Assembly: GCA_902825995.1 (NCBI GenBank)
Contig: CADEDE010000011.1
Span: 1-48,097 of the forward strand
DNA: 48,097 nt
DNA from: an uncultured Burkholderiales bacterium
Lineage (GTDB): Bacteria > Pseudomonadota > Gammaproteobacteria > Burkholderiales > Burkholderiaceae_C
Reading direction: 5' to 3'
The position numbers and the translations under genes were made by a program. The notes below the pieces were generated by a model, which made no database searches, had not been told where the DNA came from, and saw only the letters and a program-made list of their open reading frames with translations. Positions 26,552 to 36,683 of the stretch are shown one piece after another (positions within the stretch are counted from its first letter, which is position 1; each line of letters begins with the position of its first letter).

Positions 26552-27128
26552 GGTCTTTGCAGGTCAGCGTTTCGCCGTCGAGAACATAGCGCTCGCCGGT
26601 GGCCGGGCACCGCGCCTCGCCCAGGCCGCGGGCCGGCAGCGCCAGGCGCTCACCGTGCTTGCTCATCCAGCCGACGCGCCGCGCCGGCACGCCGACCATC
26701 AGCGCGAAATCGGGCACGTCGGCGGTGATGACGGCACCGGCGCCGACAAACGCATAGGCGCCGACCGTATGGCCGCAGACCACGCTGCAATTGGCGCCCA
26801 GCGTCGCGCCGCGCTGCACATGCGTGCGCCGGTACTCGCTCTTGCGCTGGACCGCGGCGCGCGGGTTGAGCACATTGGTGAAGACCATGCTCGGGCCGCA
26901 GAAGACATCGTCTTCGAGCGTCACCGCGTCATAGACCGAGACGTTGTTCTGGATCCGCACGTTGTCGCCGATGAGCACATCGTTGCCGACGAAAACGCCT
27001 TGGCCGAGCGAGCAACGCGCGCCGATCCTGGCGCCGGCGCAGACATGCGCGAAGTGCCAGACCGCCGTGCCGTCGCCCAGCGTGGCGCCGGCATCGACGA
27101 CGGCGCTGGGATGAATTTGTACCGGCAT
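26541..27128 (-). CDS. wlbB: UDP-3-amino-GlcNAcA 3-N-acetyltransferase (WlbB/WbpD)
   Basis: 195-aa left-handed beta-helix acetyltransferase. Repeats include [65 protein letters not shown] (read in parts), then [52 protein letters not shown]. Length and the FTNVLNPRA segment match WbpD/WlbB. It acetylates the 3-amino group to give UDP-2,3-diacetamido-glucuronate. The C-terminal part ([24 protein letters not shown]) adds a short Cys-containing tail. The ATG shares one base with the wlbA stop (TGATG). Confidence 0.92.
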   Translation of the reverse strand: MPVQIHPSAVVDAGATLGDGTAVWHFAHVCAGARIGARCSLGQGVFVGNDVLIGDNVRIQNNVSVYDAVTLEDDVFCGPSMVFTNVLNPRAAVQRKSEYRRTHVQRGATLGANCSVVCGHTVGAYAFVGAGAVITADVPDFALMVGVPARRVGWMSKHGERLALPARGLGEARCPATGERYVLDGETLTCKDHAI

Positions 27129-28189
27129 CAGAAAACCAGCGGCAGGCCCACGCGCACGCCATCGCGCGCACTGCGGTAGGCGGCAATCACGACTTCGAGC
27201 GAGCGCAGGCCCTCGTAACCATCGACCTCGGCATGCGCATCGCCGCGCAGGGTGTCGATGACATTGGCGTAATACAACGGGTGGCCGTGGCCATAGACAG
27301 AGGGCGGCGCGTAATTGGCGCTCTTCACCGCTGCGTCCTCGGGCCGCGCTTCGTCGAACTGCCAATGCTGGATTTCATTCACCGCCACGCCGCCGATGCG
27401 CACCGTGCCGCGCTCGCCGAGGAGGGTGATGCTGCCCTCGAAATTCCTGCCGTGCGTGAGCATCGTGACGTTGATCGAGGCCAGCCCGCCCGAGCGCAGG
27501 CGCAGGCTCATCACGCCGGTGTCTTCGGCCTCGATGTCGCGCGCCAGGGTGGCGGTATAGGCGTGCACGTTGTCCACCGGGCCGACCAGCCAATCGACCA
27601 TATCGACATAGTGGCTGGCCTGGTTCATGAACGCGCCACCGTCCAGATCCCAGCGCCCGCGCCAGGGCGCTTCGTCGTAATAGCTTTGCGGCCGGGTCCA
27701 GAAGACATTCACATTGACCATGTAGATGCGGCCGAAGCGCCCGCCATCGACGGCCTGCTTCAGCAACTGCATCGTCGCGTTGAGGCGGTTCTGCTTGACC
27801 ACGAAGAGCTTGACATTCGCATCGCGGCAGGCGCGCACCATGGCCATGCCCTCGCCCCATTTCGTGGCCATCGGCTTTTCGCTGAGCACATGGCGGCCGG
27901 CGCGGGCGGCCTCGATCGCCTGCTGCGGGTGCAGGCCGCTGGGCGTGGCCAGGATCACGATATCGGCAGCGCTGGCGGCCAGCAATTCGGCCAGCGACGC
28001 GAAGCCCTTCGCGCCGGTGCGCGATACAGCGGCATCGAGCGCCGCGGCCCGGTTGTCGCACACCGCCACCAGTTCGGCGCGCTCGGCATGGCGCGCCAGC
28101 GCCTCGATATGGTTGCCGCTGATGCGGCCACAGCCGACCAGCGCGAAGCGCAGCTTGCGGTCGAGGATCGGAAGGCGCGCAGCAGGCAC
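27128..28189 (-). CDS. wlbA: UDP-N-acetylglucosaminuronate 3-dehydrogenase (WlbA/WbpB)
   Basis: 353-aa Gfo/Idh/MocA oxidoreductase, matching WlbA in pattern: [20 protein letters not shown] (NAD motif), [35 protein letters not shown] with the EKP lysine, [40 protein letters not shown] and [29 protein letters not shown]. It oxidises C3 of UDP-GlcNAcA, opening the diacetamido-uronate pathway. The start is uncertain because no ATG precedes the domain. GTG at 28189 is used; TTG at 28219 would add ten residues. It is the first gene of the glycan cluster and divergent from lysS. Confidence 0.92.
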   Translation of the reverse strand: MPAARLPILDRKLRFALVGCGRISGNHIEALARHAERAELVAVCDNRAAALDAAVSRTGAKGFASLAELLAASAADIVILATPSGLHPQQAIEAARAGRHVLSEKPMATKWGEGMAMVRACRDANVKLFVVKQNRLNATMQLLKQAVDGGRFGRIYMVNVNVFWTRPQSYYDEAPWRGRWDLDGGAFMNQASHYVDMVDWLVGPVDNVHAYTATLARDIEAEDTGVMSLRLRSGGLASINVTMLTHGRNFEGSITLLGERGTVRIGGVAVNEIQHWQFDEARPEDAAVKSANYAPPSVYGHGHPLYYANVIDTLRGDAHAEVDGYEGLRSLEVVIAAYRSARDGVRVGLPLVF

Positions 28190-28256
28190 GTAATGGGCCG
28201 CGGCAGGCGGCAGGGCCAAGGACGGTGGATTTTAAGGGCCGCCCCCGGCATGCACC

Positions 28257-28262
28257 TAAAAT
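28257..28262 (+). promoter_or_regulatory. Candidate -10 box of lysS
   Basis: TAAAAT lies 24 nt upstream of the lysS ATG in the 97-nt divergent spacer shared with wlbA. No clear -35 hexamer was seen. Confidence 0.35.
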
Positions 28263-28286
28263 TGCAGCGAATTCAACGAGTTGCCG

Positions 28287-29801
<1,515 letters not shown>

Positions 29802-29835
29802 TGGCGCCGGCCCTGCGCCGCGAAGCTTGACGACC

Positions 29836-30385
29836 ATGGCCGAGCGGCTCGATTCGTTCGACGCCATCGAAGATGCACTATGGCGCGAACTGGCCGCGGC
29901 GGCGCATGATCCATTGCATCCCTGGCGCACGCAGGTGCTGGCCACCGCCGATGGCCAGATCGCCGATGCGCGCACGGTCGTGCTGCGCCATACCGACATC
30001 GCGCAACGCGAGCTGACATTTTTCACCGACGCTCGCGCACCCAAGGTGGCCCAGATCGAGACGCACCCGATCGGCACCCTGGTGGCGTGGTCGCCGGCGC
30101 TCGGCTGGCAGCTTCGGCTGCGCGTGCGACTCGAAGCACAGCATGACGGCCTGGCCGTCTCGTCGCACTGGGCACGGCTGAAGCTCGCGCCCGCCGCGCA
30201 CGACTATTTGAGCGCGCTGGCCCCGGGGCAGCGTTCTCGACCACGCGCTCGGCGTGCGTGGCGAGCGCAACCATTTCGCGCTGATCGTGGCCCGCATCCT
30301 GTCGATCGACTGGCTCGAACTGCACGCCCAGGGCCACCGCTGCGCCCGCTTTGCCGACGGCCAGGCGCACTGGCTACAAGCCTGA
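29836..30385 (+). pseudogene. Frameshifted pyridoxamine 5'-phosphate oxidase-like flavoprotein
   Basis: The first 130 or so codons from the ATG at 29836 encode an FMN-binding split-barrel protein of the PNPOx-like group (PWRTQVLATADGQIADARTVVLRH, LTFFTDARAPKVAQI, LVAWSPALGWQLRLRVRLEA). At the G run 30225-30228 the frame breaks. Removing one G restores LAPGSVLDHALGVRGERNHFALIVARILSIDWLEL, ending at the TGA at 30383-30385, a normal family C-terminus and a 182-aa product. As given, the reading frame instead runs on as a low-complexity Arg/Pro tail. It is either a real recent frameshift or a base-calling error in a homopolymer. Confidence 0.82.
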
Positions 30386-30406
30386 GCGAGGGCGCGCGCT
30401 AAACGC

Positions 30407-31141
30407 CTAGAACTTTCCGGGCCGCGCCGCTTCGGCCAGGCGCTTCTCGACCTCGGCGGCGGGCATGGCGCCGGCCACGCGCCTGCCGTCTTCGAACAGG
30501 ATCGCCGGGGTGCCGTTGATGCGGTATTTGCGGCCGAAGGCGCTGTTGCGCTCGATCGCTGCGGTATCGCAGGCGCCCATTGCCTTGGGCGGCGTCACGC
30601 CGTCGATCATCCAGGCGCGCCAGGTTTTCATCGCGTCCTTGGAGCACCAGATCGAGCGCGCCTTGTCGTTCGAATCGGGCCCCAGCACGGGGTAAAGAAA
30701 AGTGTAGATCGTCACGTCTTTCACCGCCAGCAAGTCGCGCTCAAAGCGCTTGCAGTAGCCACAGTTCGGGTCGCCAAAGACCGCCAGCTTGCGCGCGCCA
30801 CTGCCCTGCTTGACAAGCATCGCATCCTTGAGCGGCAACTGGTCGAAATCGATGGCGGTCAGCTTCTCGATGCGCCTCTCGGTCAGGTTGACCTTGGCCC
30901 GGGTATCGAACAGCGTGCCCTGGATCACATGGTTGCCCTGCTCGTCGGTATAGAGCAGCTCGTTGCCGATGCGCAGCTCCCACAGGCCCGGGATCGGCGT
31001 CTTGCTGAGCTCGTCGATCTTCGGGAAATCGGGCAGGCGCTCGGCCAGGTTCTTGCGGATCTGTGCCTCCTGGGCCAGCACCGGCCAGGCCAGCGTAGCG
31101 CTCAGGGCCAGGGCAAAAAGGGACAGCGAGCGGATCGTCAT
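30407..31141 (-). CDS. dsbC: Periplasmic thiol:disulfide isomerase DsbC
   Basis: 244-aa DsbC/DsbG-family protein with a signal peptide (MTIRSLSLFALALSATLAWPVLA), an N-terminal dimerisation domain and a thioredoxin-fold domain with active site NCGYC (C127, C130). A second cysteine pair (SIWCSKD, GACDTA) fits the structural disulfide of DsbC, and the cis-proline region is RINGTPAILFEDGRR. It reshuffles wrong disulfides in the periplasm and is kept reduced by DsbD. It lies 14 nt after the ubiquinone hydroxylase gene in the same direction and converges on the frameshifted oxidase-like gene. Confidence 0.92.
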   Translation of the reverse strand: MTIRSLSLFALALSATLAWPVLAQEAQIRKNLAERLPDFPKIDELSKTPIPGLWELRIGNELLYTDEQGNHVIQGTLFDTRAKVNLTERRIEKLTAIDFDQLPLKDAMLVKQGSGARKLAVFGDPNCGYCKRFERDLLAVKDVTIYTFLYPVLGPDSNDKARSIWCSKDAMKTWRAWMIDGVTPPKAMGACDTAAIERNSAFGRKYRINGTPAILFEDGRRVAGAMPAAEVEKRLAEAARPGKF

Positions 31142-31155
31142 ACAGGGCTCCGAAT

Positions 31156-32262
31156 TCAAAGACCAAGCGCGCGGCCGGTGAACCAGCGTTTGAGCGGCGT
31201 GGCCGCGTTGACCAGACCCAGGCCGCGGTTGCGAAGTTCCTTGGCCCAGGGTGACGGGTGTGAAAAAAGCTGCAAGAGCGCGTCGGTCACCCCGAGCATC
31301 GCACGCGTGGGCGTCTCGCGCTCGCAGGCATGGCGTTCGAGCAGGCGAATGTCACCCAGGCTGCGCCAGGGTTCACGTTCGGCCATCACGCGCGCCAGCG
31401 TGGCCACATCGGCCAGGCCCAGGTTCAGGCCCTGGCCGGCCAGCGGGTGCATCAGGTGCGCGGCGTCGCCCACCAGCACCCAGCCCGGCCCGCAGACGCG
31501 CTCGGCGCGCGCCAGTGCCAACGGCCACGCGGCGCGTGCGCTGGCCAGGCGCAGTTCGCCCGCCGCGCTGTGCGTGGCTTGCATCAGCTCGGCCTCGAAG
31601 GCACGCTCGTCCAGCGCCAGCAGCGCGGCGGCACGCTCGGACGGCAGCGACCAGACCAGGGCCAGTCCGTGCCCGGGCTGCGGGCGATCGAGCGGCAACA
31701 GCGCCAAGATATCGGGCGCACGAAACCATTGCCGCGCCAGCCCCTGGTGCGGCTCGCTGGCGACCAGCCGCGCGGCGATCGCGCGCTGGCCATAGTCGTG
31801 GCGCTCGAAGACCACACCGAGCAGCTCGCGTGTCGCCGAAGCCTTGCCTTCGGCCACCACCTGCAAGCCGGCCGGCACCGGCTCGGCCGTGAACTCGACA
31901 TGCGACGCGTAGCGCAGCGCGGCGGCCAAGCCGGCTTCGAGCGCGGCGGCATCGACGATCCAGGCCAGTTCGCGCACCTGCTGTTGCCAGGCCGAAAAGC
32001 GCAGCGCGCTGGCCATGCCGGCGTCGCCCTCGATGCGCATGTCATAGACAGGGGTGCGCGCATCGGCGGGCAAGGCAGACCAGACCTTCAGCGAATCGAG
32101 CAGCGCGACCGAGGCCGCGTTGAGCGCATAGGCGCGCAGATCCGCCTCGCGCGCTGCAGCAGGCGGCGTCATGGCCACCGTCAAGCCTTGCCGCGACAGG
32201 GCCAACGCCGCGGCCATGCCGACGATGCCGCTGCCGTGAACCTGGATCGCGAAGGGTTTCAT
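31156..32262 (-). CDS. UbiH/UbiF-family FAD-dependent hydroxylase
   Basis: 368-aa flavin monooxygenase of the UbiH/UbiF/Coq6 group. The FAD motif near the N-terminus is IQVHGSGIVGMAAALALSRQGLTVAM. The second FAD motif is GWVLVGDAAHLMHPLAGQGLNLGLADVATLARVM, the strongest family marker. Such enzymes hydroxylate the ubiquinone ring; which carbon this one acts on cannot be told. The inner part is more diverged than in E. coli UbiH. It heads a two-gene unit with dsbC and is divergent from the AsmA gene with a 41-nt spacer. Confidence 0.84.
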   Translation of the reverse strand: MKPFAIQVHGSGIVGMAAALALSRQGLTVAMTPPAAAREADLRAYALNAASVALLDSLKVWSALPADARTPVYDMRIEGDAGMASALRFSAWQQQVRELAWIVDAAALEAGLAAALRYASHVEFTAEPVPAGLQVVAEGKASATRELLGVVFERHDYGQRAIAARLVASEPHQGLARQWFRAPDILALLPLDRPQPGHGLALVWSLPSERAAALLALDERAFEAELMQATHSAAGELRLASARAAWPLALARAERVCGPGWVLVGDAAHLMHPLAGQGLNLGLADVATLARVMAEREPWRSLGDIRLLERHACERETPTRAMLGVTDALLQLFSHPSPWAKELRNRGLGLVNAATPLKRWFTGRALGL

Positions 32263-32303
32263 CGGCTTGCATTCTAGTTTTCGCGGGCGGCGAGAATCGC
32301 ACC

Positions 32304-34592
32304 ATGAATAAGCCCTGGATTCGCCGCACCGCCCTGGCCCTGGGCGCCCTGCTGTTGCTGCTCGCGGTCGCCGCGGGCGTGTTCGTCGCCACCTTCGACG
32401 CCAACCGCTACAAGGGCCTGGCCATCGACTGGATGAAAAACCAGCGCCAGCGCACGCTGGCCATCGACGGGCCGATCGAGCTGTCGGTCTTTCCGCGGCT
32501 GGCGCTCAAGGTGTCGAAACTGCGCCTGTCGGAGCCCGAGCGGGCACGCGGCAGTGAATTTGCGTCGGTCGATGAAGCCTCGCTGGCAGTGCAGGTCTGG
32601 CCGCTGTTGAGCAAGCAGCTGGTCATCGACCGCGTCAGCGCCAAGGGCGTGCGCGCGATCTACCGCCGCGACGCCAAGGGCGTGCGCAATATCGACGACC
32701 TGGTGGCCGGCGACACGAGCGCACCGAGCGGCCCGCCCCTGCGCTTCGATATCAGCGCGGTGCAACTCGACGATGTGCAACTGCGCATTCGCGACGATCT
32801 CGCGAAGCTGGCCGGCGACATCACGTTGCAGTCCTTCACGTCGGGGCGCCTGGCCAACCAGGCCGAAACGCCGGTGACGCTGCGCGCCAGCGTCAACCTG
32901 AGCCAGCCGCAGCCGCTGAAGCTCACGCTGGACGGCGGCACGACCCTGAAACTCGATCTCGACAAGAACGCGCTCACTCTGAGCCGCCTCAAGCTCGACG
33001 TGCAAGGCGATGCGGCCGGCGTCAAGGGCGCGTCGCTGGCGCTGGACGTGAAAAAGCTGTTCTTCGACTCGAGCGGGCAGCAGCTCGAACTCGATAGTCT
33101 GAAGCTGGCTGTCTTGGGTAAATTCGCCGGCAAGCAAGGCACCAACTCCTTCGAGCTGGCGCTGGACTGGCCGCAGTTGGCAGTGACGGCGCAGCAGATC
33201 AAAGGCAGTGCCCTGACCGGCCGCTACCAGCTCGGCGGGCCCACGCTACTCGCCGGCACTTTGCGCTCGGGCGCCCCGAGCGGCAACTTCGAAGCACTGC
33301 GCCTGCCGGGCATGACGCTCACGCTGGCCGGCAACGCCGGGCCGCGCAAGATCGACGGCACGGCCAAGGCCGACGTGCTGCTGCGCATGGACCGCGGCGC
33401 GGTCGCATTCGAGCGCCTGGACGTCGCGGCGACGATTGCCGAGCCGGGCCTGCAGCCGCTGCAGCTTGCCCTGCGCGGCAACGCCGGCATCGACGCCAAG
33501 GGCGCGCAATGGACGCTGGCCGGTGGGCTCAACAGCAACCGTTTCGAGAGCCACGGCAGCGCTGCCTTGGGTGGTGCGGTTCCCCACATCAAGGCCAGCG
33601 CGCGCTTCGACAACCTCGACCTGAACAAGCTGCTCGGCCCTGACAAGGCAACGCCCACCGCGACGGCACCGGCCGACGCGGTGGTGCCGCTCGATGGGCT
33701 GCGCGCGGTCAATGGCCAGTTCTCGTTCAGCGCCGGTGCGCTGGCCTTGCGCCAGTACAAGGTGGCTGATGCGACGATCGACGCCACGCTCGACAACGGC
33801 CTGCTGCGCATTGCCCGCCTGGCCGGACGCGCCTGGGGCGGCAGCCTCGACGGCAGCGGCAGCGCCGATGCGCGCAGCCAGCGCATCGCCGTCAAGCTCG
33901 CCGCCAGCGGCGTCAATGTCAACGCCCTGCTCAAGGACGTGTCCGGCAAGGATTTGCTCGAAGGCAGCGGCCGCGTCACGGCCGATCTGAATACAAGCGG
34001 CGCCAGCCTCGGCGCCCTGCGCGCCAACCTGGCCGGCACGGCCGCGTTGCAGCTGCGTGACGGCGCCGTCAAGGGCATCAACCTGGCGCGCACGCTGCGC
34101 CAGGCCAGGGCCGCGCTGTCGATGAAGCAGGACGCGGTGGCCAAGGCGCGCGCAACCGAGAAGACCGATTTCTCCGAGTTGAGCGCCAGCGCACGCATTG
34201 CCAACGGCGTCGCGCAAAGCGACGACCTCGATGTGAAGAGCCCTTTCCTGCGCATCGGCGGCGCCGGCCGCTTCGACATCGGCCGCGGCAGCATCGACTA
34301 CACCGCACGCGCCAGCGTGATCCCTGCCGCCGCCGGCCAGGACGCCGGCGAATTGGCCGCGCTGCGCGGCGTGACGGTGCCGGTGCATCTGAGCGGCCCG
34401 TTCGAGGCCATCGACTGGAAGATCCAATGGTCGGGTGTGGCGGCGGCGGCGGTCGAGAACAAGCTCAAGGAAAAGCTGAGCGAGAAGTTGGGGGCGAAAC
34501 TCGGCATCGCACCCGCCCCGGACGGCACGGCATCGGCCCCCGCCACGCCCAAGGACAAGCTCAAAGAAAAACTCAAGGGATTCTTCAAATGA
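32304..34592 (+). CDS. AsmA family protein
   Basis: 762-aa AsmA-like protein. One N-terminal transmembrane helix (RTALALGALLLLLAVAAGVFVATF) is followed by FDANRYKGLAIDWMKNQRQRTLAIDGPIELSVFPRLALKVSKLRLSEP (read in parts), the AsmA entry motif, then a long beta-rich periplasmic region. The C-terminal AsmA_2 region includes GSGRVTADLNTSGASLGALRANLAGTAALQLRDGAVKGINLARTLRQAR (in parts). Its end is lysine-rich ([21 protein letters not shown]). AsmA proteins are thought to affect outer-membrane lipid or protein assembly, perhaps as bridge-like lipid carriers. The stop overlaps the MOSC start (ATGA). Confidence 0.9.
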   Translation: MNKPWIRRTALALGALLLLLAVAAGVFVATFDANRYKGLAIDWMKNQRQRTLAIDGPIELSVFPRLALKVSKLRLSEPERARGSEFASVDEASLAVQVWPLLSKQLVIDRVSAKGVRAIYRRDAKGVRNIDDLVAGDTSAPSGPPLRFDISAVQLDDVQLRIRDDLAKLAGDITLQSFTSGRLANQAETPVTLRASVNLSQPQPLKLTLDGGTTLKLDLDKNALTLSRLKLDVQGDAAGVKGASLALDVKKLFFDSSGQQLELDSLKLAVLGKFAGKQGTNSFELALDWPQLAVTAQQIKGSALTGRYQLGGPTLLAGTLRSGAPSGNFEALRLPGMTLTLAGNAGPRKIDGTAKADVLLRMDRGAVAFERLDVAATIAEPGLQPLQLALRGNAGIDAKGAQWTLAGGLNSNRFESHGSAALGGAVPHIKASARFDNLDLNKLLGPDKATPTATAPADAVVPLDGLRAVNGQFSFSAGALALRQYKVADATIDATLDNGLLRIARLAGRAWGGSLDGSGSADARSQRIAVKLAASGVNVNALLKDVSGKDLLEGSGRVTADLNTSGASLGALRANLAGTAALQLRDGAVKGINLARTLRQARAALSMKQDAVAKARATEKTDFSELSASARIANGVAQSDDLDVKSPFLRIGGAGRFDIGRGSIDYTARASVIPAAAGQDAGELAALRGVTVPVHLSGPFEAIDWKIQWSGVAAAAVENKLKEKLSEKLGAKLGIAPAPDGTASAPATPKDKLKEKLKGFFK

Positions 34593-35464
34593 GCAGCGCC
34601 GCCCTCCCGGCGCAAGACGACGATCTGCTGCTCTCCGGCCTGTATGTGCACCCGGTCAAGTCCTGCGCCGGCATAGCGGTCGATGAGGCGCTGCTGATCG
34701 AGACCGGCTTTGAGTTCGACCGCGCCTGGATGGTGGTCGATGCCAACGGCGAGTTCGTCAGCCAGCGCGCATTGCCGCGCATGGCGCTGATCGAGCCGAC
34801 CCTGCGCGCCAGCGATGTCGTGCTGCGCGCGCCCGGCATGCTGGCCCTGCACCTGCAGCTCGACACAGTCGAGGCCGCCTGCCGCGTCAAGGTCTGGAAC
34901 GACACGGTGGCGGCCTACGACATGGGCGACCTGGCCGCGCAGTGGTTCAGCGATTTTCTCGGCCAGCGGGTGCGTCTGGCGCGCTTCGACCCCGCCGGTC
35001 GGCGCCTGTGCGACAAGGCGTGGACCGGCGAATTCGAGGCCGAGGCCGCCTTCGCCGACGCCTTTCCGCTGCTGGTCGTCTCCACCGCGTCGCTGGCCGA
35101 GCTGAACCGCCGCCTGCTGGCCGCCGGCCACGACGCGGTCTCGATGCAGCGTTTTCGGCCCAACCTCGTGCTCGACGGATTGCCCGATGCGCACGGCGAG
35201 GATTTCATCGACGAGCTGACGATCGAATCGCCCGACGGCCCGGTGCTGTTGAAGCTGGTCAAACCCTGCGCCCGCTGCACGATTCCCGATGTCGATCCGG
35301 CCACGGCCGCACAGGGCCACGCCGTCACCGATACGCTCGCCGCCTACCGTGCCGAGCCGCGCATCAAGGGGGCGCTGGCCTTCGGCATGAATGCGATCGT
35401 GGTCTCGGGCGTCGAACACCGGCTGCGCGTCGGTGCGCGTGTGCGCGCCAGCCTGAATTTCTGA
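34589..35464 (+). CDS. MOSC-domain protein (YcbX/mARC-like)
   Basis: 291-aa protein with an N-terminal MOSC beta-barrel domain ([46 protein letters not shown], in parts) and a MOSC core ([38 protein letters not shown]) holding the conserved cysteine expected to ligate molybdenum cofactor. It lacks the C-terminal 2Fe-2S ferredoxin domain of E. coli YcbX, so it would need a separate electron donor. It likely reduces N-hydroxylated compounds. It is translationally coupled to the AsmA gene. Confidence 0.87.
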   Translation: MSSAALPAQDDDLLLSGLYVHPVKSCAGIAVDEALLIETGFEFDRAWMVVDANGEFVSQRALPRMALIEPTLRASDVVLRAPGMLALHLQLDTVEAACRVKVWNDTVAAYDMGDLAAQWFSDFLGQRVRLARFDPAGRRLCDKAWTGEFEAEAAFADAFPLLVVSTASLAELNRRLLAAGHDAVSMQRFRPNLVLDGLPDAHGEDFIDELTIESPDGPVLLKLVKPCARCTIPDVDPATAAQGHAVTDTLAAYRAEPRIKGALAFGMNAIVVSGVEHRLRVGARVRASLNF

Positions 35465-35508
35465 CCAGGCACCAACCTGGCAACGGCTCGCGGTCGCGGT
35501 CGCGGTCG

Positions 35509-35540
35509 TTGACGCTTCGCCGATCCCGACCCCCTACAAT
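35509..35540 (+). promoter_or_regulatory. ychF: Candidate ychF promoter
   Basis: TTGACG (35509-35514) and TACAAT (35535-35540) stand 28 nt upstream of the ychF ATG. The spacer is 20 nt, longer than the ideal 17, so the -35 assignment is weak while the -10 is convincing. Confidence 0.4.
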
Positions 35541-35567
35541 CCACGGCCCGCTTCCCGAGAGAGACCC

Positions 35568-36662
35568 ATGAGCCTGCAATGCGGCATCGTCGGCCTGCCC
35601 AATGTCGGCAAATCGACTCTCTTCAACGCCCTGACCAAAGCCGGCATCGCGGCCGAGAACTACCCCTTCTGCACCATCGAACCGAATGTCGGCGTGGTCG
35701 AGCTGCCGGATCCGCGGCTGGCGCAACTCGCCGCCATCGTCAAGCCCGAGCGCGTGGTACCGGCCATCGTCGAATTCGTCGATATCGCCGGCCTGGTGGC
35801 CGGTGCGAGCCAGGGCGAAGGCCTGGGCAACCAGTTCCTGTCGCACATCCGCGAAACCGACGCCATCGTCAATGTGGTGCGCTGTTTCGATGACGAGAAT
35901 GTGATCCATGTGGCGGGCAAGATCGATCCGGTCGCCGATATCGAAGTCATCCAGACCGAGCTGTGTCTGGCCGATCTGGCCACGGTCGAAAAGAGCCTGA
36001 TCCGCTGTACCAAGGCGGCCAAGGCCGGCGGCGACAAGGAAGCGCAGCGCCTGGTCGATGTCTTGCGCAAATGCGAAGCCGCGCTCGACCAGGGCCTGCC
36101 GGTGCGCGGCATCGATTTCAGCAAGGAAGAGCGCGCGGTCCTGAAGCCGATGTGCCTGATCACCGCCAAGCCAGCGATGTTCGTCGGCAACGTGGCCGAG
36201 GACGGCTTCGACGCCAACCCCTACCTGGAGCGGCTGCGCGAAGTCGCGGCCAAGCAGAATGCGCCGGTGGTGGCGATCTGCGCCAAGACCGAGGCCGAAC
36301 TCGCCGATATGGGCGACGAGGACCGCGCGCTGTTCCTGGCCGAAATGGGCCAGACCGAGCCCGGACTGGCGCGCCTGGTCCGCGCCGCCTTCAAGCTGCT
36401 GGGCCTGCAGACCTATTTCACCGCCGGCGTCAAGGAAGTGCGCGCCTGGACGATCCACATCGGCGATACCGCGCCGCAGGCCGCGGGCGTGATCCACACC
36501 GATTTCGAGCGCGGCTTCATCCGCGCGCAGACCATCGCCTTCGATGATTTCATCGCGAACAAGGGCGAACAAGGCGCCAAGGACCACGGCAAGATGCGCA
36601 GCGAAGGCAAGGAGTACGTGGTCAAGGATGGCGATGTGTTGAACTTCCTGTTCAACGTCTAG
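35568..36662 (+). CDS. ychF: Ribosome-binding ATPase YchF
   Basis: 364-aa Obg-family P-loop protein. G1 is [16 protein letters not shown]3 lies in [26 protein letters not shown], and the altered G4 is NVAED (NxxE instead of NKxD), the change that makes YchF prefer ATP. The C-terminal TGS domain is complete ([41 protein letters not shown], in parts, ending [13 protein letters not shown]). It binds 70S ribosomes and is linked to oxidative stress control. A Shine-Dalgarno-like GAGAGA precedes the ATG by 4 nt. Probably monocistronic or followed by the kinase gene 21 nt downstream. Confidence 0.97.
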   Translation: MSLQCGIVGLPNVGKSTLFNALTKAGIAAENYPFCTIEPNVGVVELPDPRLAQLAAIVKPERVVPAIVEFVDIAGLVAGASQGEGLGNQFLSHIRETDAIVNVVRCFDDENVIHVAGKIDPVADIEVIQTELCLADLATVEKSLIRCTKAAKAGGDKEAQRLVDVLRKCEAALDQGLPVRGIDFSKEERAVLKPMCLITAKPAMFVGNVAEDGFDANPYLERLREVAAKQNAPVVAICAKTEAELADMGDEDRALFLAEMGQTEPGLARLVRAAFKLLGLQTYFTAGVKEVRAWTIHIGDTAPQAAGVIHTDFERGFIRAQTIAFDDFIANKGEQGAKDHGKMRSEGKEYVVKDGDVLNFLFNV

Positions 36663-36683
36663 CCTCGCGCAAGGCGCTTGCGC

